This document shows positions 57,290 through 64,000 of a DNA stretch of 64,000 bases, piece by piece. The first letter of the stretch is position 1; every line of letters starts with the position of its first letter. This DNA is from a bacterium. GTDB lineage: Bacteria > Hydrothermota > Tepidihabitantia > Tepidihabitantales > Tepidihabitantaceae. The notes under the pieces are model-generated. The model did not search any database and was not told where the DNA came from. It saw only the letters and a program-made list of their open reading frames with translations. The position numbers were made by a program, and so were the translations under genes. The stretch covers positions 1 to 64,000 of the forward strand of contig DATJQV010000012.1 in the NCBI GenBank assembly GCA_035505375.1, given 5' to 3'.

Positions 57290-58611
57290 TGCGCCGACGC
57301 TTTGGACTGCGGGAGAGGAAGCTCCCGCTTTTCCTGAGCTGAATCAGGTACGGTCACCGGCCCTGGCGGCCTGGCCAGGTCGGCGAGGTAGGACGCTTTG
57401 AGCGCGTTGAACTCGGGCATGTTCTTCGATGCCACCGGCTCGGCCCGCGGCGGTATCACTTTCAATGGATTCACCGGCTTGCCGCCCTGCCTCACCTCGA
57501 AGTGCAAGTGCGGCCCGGTTGCCAGGCCGGTCATCCCGACGTAGCCGATTGTCTGTCCCTGCCGCACGCTACGTCCTGCACTTATGCCCGCTCCGTAGCG
57601 AGACAGATGTCCGTAGCAGGACACGAGCCCGCCCGAGTGGCGGATTTCCACGAAGTTGCCGTACCCGTCGTTGGGCTGGGCCATGGCAACCGTCCCGTCG
57701 GCGATTGCGCTCACCGGCGTACCGGTCGGCGCTCCGTAGTCAACGCCCGTGTGCTCCCGCCATGTCCGGAGGATTGGATGATATCTCATGCCGAAATAGG
57801 ACGTCACCTTGGCAAACTGCAGAGGCGACCGCAGCACGGTCTTGCGCAGCGACTGTCCCTTGTCGTTGTAGTAGTCCCAGTGCCCGGACGGACCTGCGTA
57901 GTAGAAGCCGTAGAAGTTGCCGGCCTTGCCCTGGAAGTGCGCAGCGTAGACGCGACCGTCCTTGTAGAACTCGGAGTCGACGTAGCACTTGTCGACCAGC
58001 AGCTCAAAGGAATCACCCTCGTTGACCTCGGTCAGGAAGTCCACCTCGTAGCCCAGAATCTCGGCGAAATTCACAATCAGCGCGGGCGTCTCGCCGAGGT
58101 CGGTCATCGAGTTCCAGAGTGACCCCTTGATGGTGCCGCGAACTACCACGCAGGTGGTGTCGACCGGCTTTGTCTCCTTGCTCGCAGTCGAGCCGTTTGA
58201 GTCAAAGTGCACCGAGTAGAATGTCACCGGGTCCTTGCTGTAGGTAACTGCTGAGAGGTTCAAACCCCGGTACGTGAACTTCACCCTGTCTCCGGCCTTC
58301 ATGCTCCTGAAGTTGAAGTCAGTCTTCGACAGGGCCGTGCAGACATCTTTGACCTGGTCGGCAGAGAGACACCAACGGGCAAGTACCCCGGCCAACACCT
58401 CGCCCTTGCTCAAGCTGTCCTTGGCAGCGTAGGTCGAGTCGGAACTGGGAACGTCCGGCCCGCACACCGGACGCTTCACACTGCGCCGCCGGGCGAACAG
58501 GAACATCCCCGCCAACAGCGCCAGCAGGACAAGAACCAACCCGACCCACAAGAACGAGCGGGGTTGTCGCACCGGCTTGGAAGGCCCAGTCGGCTCGATG
58601 TTCTGTTCCAT
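57286..58611 (-). CDS. M23-family murein endopeptidase
   Basis: 441 residues. A membrane anchor (FLWVGLVLVLLALLAGMFLFA, about residues 20-40), a middle domain as in MepM/YebA-type enzymes (about residues 70-280, with KAGDRVKFTYRG) and the LytM/M23 domain. Zinc ligands are His and Asp in EHTGVDYGAP and the His pair in HLHFEVRQGG. The catalytic His is in YGHLSRYGAG. It should cut peptide cross-links of peptidoglycan during growth. The Pro-rich tail is unusual but short. Confidence 0.92.
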   Translation of the reverse strand: MEQNIEPTGPSKPVRQPRSFLWVGLVLVLLALLAGMFLFARRRSVKRPVCGPDVPSSDSTYAAKDSLSKGEVLAGVLARWCLSADQVKDVCTALSKTDFNFRSMKAGDRVKFTYRGLNLSAVTYSKDPVTFYSVHFDSNGSTASKETKPVDTTCVVVRGTIKGSLWNSMTDLGETPALIVNFAEILGYEVDFLTEVNEGDSFELLVDKCYVDSEFYKDGRVYAAHFQGKAGNFYGFYYAGPSGHWDYYNDKGQSLRKTVLRSPLQFAKVTSYFGMRYHPILRTWREHTGVDYGAPTGTPVSAIADGTVAMAQPNDGYGNFVEIRHSGGLVSCYGHLSRYGAGISAGRSVRQGQTIGYVGMTGLATGPHLHFEVRQGGKPVNPLKVIPPRAEPVASKNMPEFNALKASYLADLARPPGPVTVPDSAQEKRELPLPQSKASAH

Positions 58612-58878
58612 GGCGACTATCCGGCAACTCCAAATCCGGCCACTGCCGGGCAGGCAGTAAGAGATGGCATGCCGGTTCGGACGCTCAACGGCATCATTGA
58701 GTTGTAACTTCTGTGTGCACCAGTCGGGTAAGACTAGCGGCTCAGAAGTCTAAGGCAACACCTGCCGTCCGAAATCCGACACAGGAGATCACCATAGAGG
58801 CACGAAGACACCTAGAGGGTGATGATGGTAATCGACACTCTCCGTGGGCGCTCCGCATGCCTGTCCGCGCTTCGGACA

Positions 58879-58920
58879 CTTCTGACTTCTGAAATCTAGC
58901 TTCCGGCTTCTGACTTCGTC
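58879..58920. repeat. Six heptads in the 58612-58927 gap
   Basis: CTTCTGA, CTTCTGA, AATCTAG, CTTCCGG, CTTCTGA, CTTCGTC. The same words occur at 26901-26940. The rest of this 316-base gap holds a CACGAAG-type word at about 58800 and no gene or tRNA that I can see. Confidence 0.8.
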
Positions 58921-58927
58921 CAAGAGC

Positions 58928-59785
58928 CTACCGCGGCAGGTCTTCCTGAATTGTCACGCCCGCCTTCACGGCTGCCACGACGTCCGACGCCCGGCCGAAA
59001 GTCGTCACGTCGCCGGACACACTCGATCGCGAGGCGTCGCATTCCGGGCAAGGATGGAATGTGACCGAGAAGTCCCCGCGTAGGGCCCAGCTTTCGACTA
59101 TTGACTTCTCCCCTTTCGCTTCCCGGACCTGCAGATAGAGCATCTCGGGCAACTCGACTTTGGCGAACGACGCCACGGTCCCGCACTGCTCGCACGGTCT
59201 CTGGACTCTGGTTCCGACCTCGAACCTGGCCTTCTCCAGCACTTCGTCGGGCAGGTCATTGTACTCGTATGTGCGTATCAACTGCCGACCTCCGCCCGGG
59301 CCGGAACCCTCTGCCATCATCAGCCATATCTTGTCGAGCACGGGATTGTCGTCGTGGACGGAGAGCACATACCGAGCCCTCTCCTCACCGGTCAATAGTT
59401 CCCGCGCCCGGCGCTCATCGAGCTCGGCGCTCTTGATCGTCTCCTGCCTTAGCTTCACCCTGCGCCGGCCCTCGGCAATGAACCCGGCCAGCTCTTCATC
59501 CTCGTACCTGAGCTTCGGGTCCATGTAGCGGATGAGCATCTTGATACGGTAGATGGCCGTACGGTCGAAGAAGAAGATGGCAGGCCAGGCCACGACGTAC
59601 GCAAACCCGCGGAGAATCCCGACCAGGATGTCGAGCGAGAACTCTGAATCCGAGCGGTACTCACCATCCAGATAGTACAGACTGAGGTGATACAGAACGG
59701 CTATGGTGATTCCGGTCAGGAACCAGAGGGCGAAGATAGGCACCGCAACCGATACGAGTTCCCGGGCCACATCTGTATCAAGCAT
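58928..59785 (-). CDS. Two-helix membrane protein with zinc-ribbon-like site, unknown function
   Basis: 285 residues from ATG 59785, which has GGGGGAG four bases upstream; a longer frame to 59869 lacks such a site. Two membrane helices (LVSVAVPIFALWFLTGITIAVLYHL-type and ILRGFAYVVAWPAIFFF) lie within the first 85 residues. A charged helical region and a C-terminal domain with CEQCG and CPEC pairs (zinc ribbon) follow, probably cytoplasmic. The family is not recognised. Confidence 0.72.
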   Translation of the reverse strand: MLDTDVARELVSVAVPIFALWFLTGITIAVLYHLSLYYLDGEYRSDSEFSLDILVGILRGFAYVVAWPAIFFFDRTAIYRIKMLIRYMDPKLRYEDEELAGFIAEGRRRVKLRQETIKSAELDERRARELLTGEERARYVLSVHDDNPVLDKIWLMMAEGSGPGGGRQLIRTYEYNDLPDEVLEKARFEVGTRVQRPCEQCGTVASFAKVELPEMLYLQVREAKGEKSIVESWALRGDFSVTFHPCPECDASRSSVSGDVTTFGRASDVVAAVKAGVTIQEDLPR

Positions 59786-59954
59786 CGCTCCCCCTTTCGG
59801 CCCTGGTCGGTCCACTGGTCGCCGCGACGACCAGCCGCTGAGGGCGGTCTGGCAAGCCACCCGCGACAACGCCTGCAGGTATCATCGTACCTCTTCACAG
59901 GATAGACATCCGCCATGCACAAGTCAAATCGGATACACACGGCGGTCGCTGGCC

Positions 59955-59983
59955 TTGACCGGACAGGGCACGCCTCATATACT
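59955..59983 (+). promoter_or_regulatory. Promoter of the glycosyltransferase-TPR gene
   Basis: TTGACC (59955-59960), 17-base spacer, TATACT (59978-59983), nine bases to the ATG at 59993; predicted leaderless. It rules out the upstream ATG at 59915. Confidence 0.7.
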
Positions 59984-59992
59984 CCCGCAACG

Positions 59993-61933
59993 ATGTCACG
60001 CCCGGAGAAGCGGCTCACCGGCCTGGGACGCAATTCCAAGCCTCAGAATGGCTTGGGTCGTGTCACGCGCCAGGACAGCCGCACCTGGCTGTTCTTCGCA
60101 CTCGCGCTCACGTTCTTCATGCGTCTCTGGTTCATCCTCGGTATGCGCGGCAACCCCTTTTCGACTGTCGGGCCGCAGATGCTCGATTCCTATTACTATC
60201 ACCGCTGGGCAATCGAGATAATATCGGGCAACTTCTGGGGCTCGGACGTCTTCTTCCTGCGGCCGCTCTACCCCTACCTGCTCGCGCTCATCTATGCCGT
60301 TTTCGGCCGGCACGTCTTCGCCGTTCAATTCATCCAGACTGTGCTTGCCACCATCTCCTGCCTCCTTCTCTACGAAACGACCCGGCACGTCTTCGGCAGG
60401 AGACCCGCCATCTTCGCGTCCTTCGGCTTCGCCCTGAACGGAATCCTGGTATTCTACACCGGCACGCTGCTCTACGTCGAAATCACAGTCCTGCTGAGCC
60501 TGCTCTTTCTGTGGCTGCTGCTCATCGCGGGCAAACGCATCTGGCTCTGGATTGCGGCGGGCGTCTGCTTCGGCCTGCTCGTCGTGTGCAGGCCGGAGCT
60601 GCTCCCGATTCTGCCATTCACGCTTCTGTGGCTATGGCGCAGACAGACCGCTGACCGCCAACCGGTGACCGCCAACCGCGCCCTCCTCAATCCAACCCAC
60701 TCCCCAGAAGAGCAAGGAAGAACATGGACACGCGGACCAGCCGCGCTGACGGTTGCGGCGCTTGTGGTGATCGCGGTCGTGCCGATACGGAACTACGTCG
60801 TCGCCCGTGACCCGGTCCTGTTCACGGCCCACTCCGGCATCAACTTCTACTACGGGAACAACGCCTCGGCAGACGGAACGTGGCAGCCGACCGCCGAACT
60901 CGAACGCGGCCCCGGATTCTCACACGAACGGCTGAAGCGCGTCAGCCGGACCATCAACGGCCGTGAGCTTAGCTGGTCCGCGGCATCAGCCTACTGGACC
61001 AAGCAGGGCCTCAGTTTCATCACTCACCAGCCGCTCACGTACTTCCGCCTGCTCGGCCGCAAACTCCTCCTCTTCCTGAGCAACTACGAGGTGCCGAATG
61101 ACTACTACCCGGAGACCGCCCGTGCCGCATCTTTGCCGCTGAGGTTGGCCTTTGTAAATCTTGGGCTTGTGCTTGGGCTTGGGCTCCTGGGCATGATCTG
61201 GGCATGGCCGAAACGCCGACAGGCGCTGCCTGCGTATCTGTTCGTCGCCGCGTATCTCCTCTCTTCCTTTCTCTTCTACGTGCTCTCGCGCCTCCGCGCG
61301 CCGGTGATTCCATTTCTTCTGATGTTTGCTGGCTTCGGCCTGAACGAACTGGTCGGAGCATACCGACAACGCCGCCTCGTTCGAGCCGCAACCGGCCTCG
61401 CGATTGCCGTCGCGGCCTACCTTGGTTCCGGCCTGATTCCGGTCCAGCGACAGACCTACTCGGCCCAGGCATGGACCCAGGTGGGCAACACGTTCCTCAG
61501 TGAACGCAAGATCGGGCCTGCCATCGACGCGCTCACCCGCGCACTCACGGTCCAGCCGAATTCGTATGCGGCCCGCTACAGCCTGGTCATGGCCCTGGCC
61601 GGCGCGGGCAAAACGGACCAGGCAGAAGCCGAGTTCTCAGAACTGGCCAAGGCTGCTGCCTCGTCTTCAGAGGGACAAGCCCTTGCCCGCCTCGCTGCGG
61701 CCCGCATCGCCATCGCCCGCCGCGATTTCGCACAGGCAGCCGCACTCTATCGACAAGACCTTGCCCAGTACCCGGACGATGCCGAGACCTGCTACATGCT
61801 CGGCCTGGTTTACATCAGCATGGACAGCCTTGCACAGGCCCGCGAGCAACTGTCCCGAGCCGTTGCTATCGACCCGGGCCAGGATGCCGCCCGCGATGCA
61901 CTGAAGGCGGTCGAATCGCGGCTCCAGCATTGA
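59993..61933 (+). CDS. GT39/ArnT-like membrane glycosyltransferase with C-terminal TPRs
   Basis: 646 residues. About 11 membrane helices (residues 30-460) with the early acidic loop typical of PMT/ArnT enzymes (PQMLDSYYYHRWAIEI, then FFLRPLYPYLLALIYAVFG). TPR-like repeats follow (LSERKIGPAIDALTRALTVQPNSYAARYSLVMALAGAG and later). It likely transfers a sugar from a lipid carrier to protein or lipid on the outer face of the inner membrane. A palindrome (60025-60066) encodes residues near the N-terminus, and five heptads (60644-60678) encode a loop after the sixth helix or so. The start follows its promoter. Confidence 0.88.
   Translation: MSRPEKRLTGLGRNSKPQNGLGRVTRQDSRTWLFFALALTFFMRLWFILGMRGNPFSTVGPQMLDSYYYHRWAIEIISGNFWGSDVFFLRPLYPYLLALIYAVFGRHVFAVQFIQTVLATISCLLLYETTRHVFGRRPAIFASFGFALNGILVFYTGTLLYVEITVLLSLLFLWLLLIAGKRIWLWIAAGVCFGLLVVCRPELLPILPFTLLWLWRRQTADRQPVTANRALLNPTHSPEEQGRTWTRGPAALTVAALVVIAVVPIRNYVVARDPVLFTAHSGINFYYGNNASADGTWQPTAELERGPGFSHERLKRVSRTINGRELSWSAASAYWTKQGLSFITHQPLTYFRLLGRKLLLFLSNYEVPNDYYPETARAASLPLRLAFVNLGLVLGLGLLGMIWAWPKRRQALPAYLFVAAYLLSSFLFYVLSRLRAPVIPFLLMFAGFGLNELVGAYRQRRLVRAATGLAIAVAAYLGSGLIPVQRQTYSAQAWTQVGNTFLSERKIGPAIDALTRALTVQPNSYAARYSLVMALAGAGKTDQAEAEFSELAKAAASSSEGQALARLAAARIAIARRDFAQAAALYRQDLAQYPDDAETCYMLGLVYISMDSLAQAREQLSRAVAIDPGQDAARDALKAVESRLQH
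60025..60066 (+). repeat. GGGAC-type palindrome, in frame in the glycosyltransferase gene
   Basis: Perfect 7-base inner arms CCAAGCC/GGCTTGG and outer GGGACGCAA / GGTCGTGTCAC. Third and most diverged member of the family at 41056 and 54842. Confidence 0.65.
60644..60678 (+). repeat. Five in-frame heptads in the glycosyltransferase gene
   Basis: CAGACCG, CTGACCG, CCAACCG, GTGACCG, CCAACCG in register, read as a polar loop (RQTADRQPVTANRALL) between membrane helices. Confidence 0.8.
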
Positions 61934-61961
61934 AGCAAGAACCCCGTGCGGAGATCTCACC

Positions 61962-62095
61962 ACCAAGACACCAAGGCACAAAGAGACATTACCACGGATT
62001 GACACTGATCAGCAGGGATGGATGCAGCGTGAATTCCAACTGTCCGCGAACCGCATCTGTGAGTATCCGTGTTCATCCGTGTTTCACCAAGTCGT
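61962..62095. repeat. CACCAAG/CACGGAT-type short repeats before recJ
   Basis: Words such as CCAAGACA, CCAAGGCA, CAAAGAGA (61963-61987), then CACGGATTGACACTGATCAG and near its far side TCCGTGTTCATCCGTGTTTC, which are partly complementary. Similar CACGAAG words occur at 13352 and 58800. No gene is seen in 61934-62114. Confidence 0.6.
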
Positions 62096-62114
62096 CCTGC
62101 TTTCTTCGCCCCGC

Positions 62115-62143
62115 TTGACCCCGAGGCCCATACTCAATAGAAC
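62115..62143 (+). promoter_or_regulatory. Promoter of recJ
   Basis: TTGACC (62115-62120), 17-base spacer, TAGAAC (62138-62143), five bases to the GTG at 62149; predicted leaderless. Confidence 0.5.
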
Positions 62144-62148
62144 TTACC

Positions 62149-64000
62149 GTGCCCACGGTTAAGCCCACTCACCGCTGGCGGCTTCCCGCGCCGCCGGGAG
62201 ACGACGCATCCACTCTTAGCCTTGAACTCCATCTCCCCGAATTGGCCGTGGACCTCCTCCTGCGCCGAGGATACTCGACTGCGGAAGATATCCGTGCCTT
62301 CCTCGACCCATCCCCTGCCCGACTTCGCAAACCCGACCTGCTACCCGACATCGTCCCCGCGACCGAGCGCATAATTGCCGCAATCAACCGACGTGAACGC
62401 ATCCTCATCTACGGAGACTACGACGTTGATGGCGTGACCGGCACTGTCCTTCTGGTTTCTGTTCTCAACCAGCTCGGAGCCGATGTCCTATACTACCTGC
62501 CGCACCGTGAGGCCGAAGGCTACGGTTTCTCGGCTCAAGGCCTCCAGTTCGCGGTCGAGCAGGACGCAAGGCTGATTGTCACCAACGACTGCGGCTCAAA
62601 TGACCACGACACTCTGGCTGCGGCGAAGGACGCAGGAATCGACGTCATCGTCACGGACCACCATGAACTGGCAGTGGCCAAGGACAAAGGACAAAGGACA
62701 AAGGACAAAAGCGGACTCCCCCCGGCGCTGGCGGTAGTCAACCCGAAGCGGGTGGATTCGAAATACCCGTTCCGCGAGCTGGCCGGCGTGGGGGTGGCAT
62801 TCAAGCTCGCCTGGAGTGTACTCTCTGCCCTGAACCGCACCAAGGAAGAACTCCTCGCCCTGCTCGACCTCGTTGGGCTCGGCACCATCGCCGATATCGT
62901 CCCGCTCACGGATGAAAACAGAGTCCTCGCACGCATCGGCCTCAACGCCATCCGGCGCAGCTCTCGTCCGGGCATGCAGGCGCTACTCAGAGTCGCCGGC
63001 ATCACGGACAAGGCCCTCACTTGCTACAACATCGGGTTCATGCTCGCCCCACGTCTCAACGCCGCAGGCAGGGTCGGCCACGCCGAGATAGCCGCACGGC
63101 TGCTCCTGACGCAGGACGAATCCGAAGCCGCCACCCTCGCGGCTGAACTCGACAGTCTGAATCGGTCACGCCAGTCGCTCGAAGAGAGAATCCTCACCCA
63201 GGCAGCCGCACTGGTCGAAGCCGGGCGGCTTGCTGACCGCCGGGCGATTGTCGTCGCCGCCGAGGGTTGGCACGAGGGGGTCATCGGCATCGTCGCGGCC
63301 AAACTGGTTGACCGCTTTTCCCGTCCCTGCATCGTGGTCGCGTTGAAGGACGACAGGGGCAAGGGATCGGGACGCTCGGTCACCGGCTTCAATCTCCACG
63401 CCGCGCTTACCGCCTGCTCCGGGTACCTGCTTACCTTCGGAGGGCACAAATACGCGGCGGGCCTGAGCCTCACGCGCGAGAACCTCTCTGGCTTCAGTTC
63501 GGCTCTCGCCGATTACGCGGACGGGTTTCCCGAGGAAATTTTCGAGCCGACCCTGCACATCGACGCGGTTGCGGCGATTGAACAGGTTGACGACGCGTTC
63601 GTCACCGCGCTAGAGAAATTCGAGCCCTTCGGCCCGGACAATGCCACTCCGCTCTTCGCCTCGCTCGGCATCGAAGTTGTGGGCTTTCCGCAGGTAGTCG
63701 GCAAGAGCCGGAATCACCTGAAGCTCAAGGTTCGCGCCGGCGAGCGCACGATCGACGCCATGGCCTGGGGCCGAAGCGCGGAAATCGTCAACCTCGGGGA
63801 ACAGACTGAGGCTAAGGTCAAATCCGGCGCCTCTACCTTGACCTCGACCTCAACCTCTGCGAAGCTCGACATCTGCTACTCGGTCGGCCGCAACACCTGG
63901 AACGGCCGCACGTCAACCCAGCTCACACTCCGCGACCTTAGAACGGCCCAGGCTGCTGGGCCAGACTCAGGGACCGGGGATCAGGAATCGGGGGACAAGG
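62149..64000 (+). CDS. recJ: Single-stranded-DNA-specific exonuclease RecJ (partial at right edge)
   Basis: 617 residues are visible and no stop is reached. The DHH phosphoesterase motifs are intact: YGDYDVDGVTGT near residue 90, VTNDCG, and TDHHEL near 170. The DHHA1 domain has LAPRLNAAGRVGHA, GWHEGVIGIVAAKL and the GGHKYAAG loop, then the OB-fold region. RecJ degrades single strands 5' to 3' in recombination and mismatch repair. Four heptads (62681-62708) encode a Lys/Asp/Gln-rich insertion right after the DHH motif. The GTG start follows its promoter; no ribosome site is seen. The length suggests the gene ends soon after the window. Confidence 0.94.
   Translation, partial: MPTVKPTHRWRLPAPPGDDASTLSLELHLPELAVDLLLRRGYSTAEDIRAFLDPSPARLRKPDLLPDIVPATERIIAAINRRERILIYGDYDVDGVTGTVLLVSVLNQLGADVLYYLPHREAEGYGFSAQGLQFAVEQDARLIVTNDCGSNDHDTLAAAKDAGIDVIVTDHHELAVAKDKGQRTKDKSGLPPALAVVNPKRVDSKYPFRELAGVGVAFKLAWSVLSALNRTKEELLALLDLVGLGTIADIVPLTDENRVLARIGLNAIRRSSRPGMQALLRVAGITDKALTCYNIGFMLAPRLNAAGRVGHAEIAARLLLTQDESEAATLAAELDSLNRSRQSLEERILTQAAALVEAGRLADRRAIVVAAEGWHEGVIGIVAAKLVDRFSRPCIVVALKDDRGKGSGRSVTGFNLHAALTACSGYLLTFGGHKYAAGLSLTRENLSGFSSALADYADGFPEEIFEPTLHIDAVAAIEQVDDAFVTALEKFEPFGPDNATPLFASLGIEVVGFPQVVGKSRNHLKLKVRAGERTIDAMAWGRSAEIVNLGEQTEAKVKSGASTLTSTSTSAKLDICYSVGRNTWNGRTSTQLTLRDLRTAQAAGPDSGTGDQESGDK
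62681..62708 (+). repeat. Four identical heptads inside recJ
   Basis: AGGACAA four times without a mismatch. It encodes KDKGQRTKDK, directly after the catalytic TDHHE motif, in a loop position. Confidence 0.85.

Noticed and set aside
58612-58927. Possible tRNA or small RNA in the gap
   Set aside because: Only heptads and short repeat words were found; no cloverleaf with a T-loop could be drawn. No tRNA was recognised anywhere in the window by eye, which is not a proof of absence.
59915-59992. ATG 59915 as start of the glycosyltransferase gene
   Set aside because: It lies upstream of a strong promoter whose -10 box is nine bases before the ATG at 59993.

Overview
The window is GC-rich, densely packed bacterial chromosome, probably from an uncultured, anaerobic, Gram-negative-type bacterium. 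Three secreted proteins end in tails resembling type IX secretion sorting domains. There is a TonB-dependent receptor behind a cobalamin riboswitch, two tandem copies of a 2-oxoacid:ferredoxin oxidoreductase, a rubredoxin/ferredoxin-thioredoxin-reductase protein and a lone HypC. This mix, and the style of the secreted repeat proteins, recalls candidate phyla such as WOR-3 (Stahlbacteria) or nearby FCB-type lineages. That placement is an inference from gene content only.

Layout. 1-7.5 kb: a partial membrane-anchored gene, dxs, a polyprenyl synthetase, folD, an HtrA protease, a Cys-rich protein and a XerC/D recombinase. 7.5-13.2 kb: two korAB sets in tandem. 13.5-16.2 kb: a 12-bp repeat array and two secreted proteins. 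16.3-19.2 kb: a sulfur/redox operon (cysteine desulfurase-like protein without its PLP lysine, NifU, glutaredoxin, FTR-rubredoxin, thiamine-binding protein). 19.2-29 kb: housekeeping (HtrA, PurB, acyl-CoA dehydrogenase, DUF362 ferredoxin, uracil-DNA glycosylase, UvrB). 29.3-34.5 kb: an accessory island with SEFIR and TIR-like proteins, an Xre regulator, a second 12-bp array and a RelE/Phd pair. 34.5-40 kb: a large secreted propeller protein, an MFS carrier and a DUF559 protein. 40.1-46.3 kb: a drug-efflux-type ABC operon and a DegT aminotransferase. 46.3-51.2 kb: hypC, a four-helix-bundle gene, carbamate kinase, rnpB (RNase P RNA), a third 12-bp array and a REP-associated tyrosine transposase. 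51.3-64 kb: secreted proteins, a riboswitch-controlled BtuB-like receptor, an M23 peptidase, a glycosyltransferase-TPR protein and recJ running off the right edge.

Two patterns cut across the genes. First, short degenerate repeats with a strict 7-base (sometimes 8-base) period occur at about twenty places. They lie between genes, in frame inside coding sequences (KorA, RecJ, the FTR-rubredoxin linker, the glycosyltransferase, the receptor signal region), over start codons, and inside two structured RNAs (the P3 helix of RNase P RNA and the cobalamin riboswitch). Two families of longer palindromes and three 12-bp-period arrays add to this, and the REP-type transposase is a candidate driver. 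Second, at least fourteen annotated genes and two tiny ORFs have a TTGAC/TANNNT promoter whose -10 box lies about 5-10 bases before the start codon, so their mRNAs should be leaderless. Genes inside operons instead use Shine-Dalgarno sites or overlap the gene before them. Promoter geometry was used to correct several starts.

All calls were made by reading the sequence; no searches were run.
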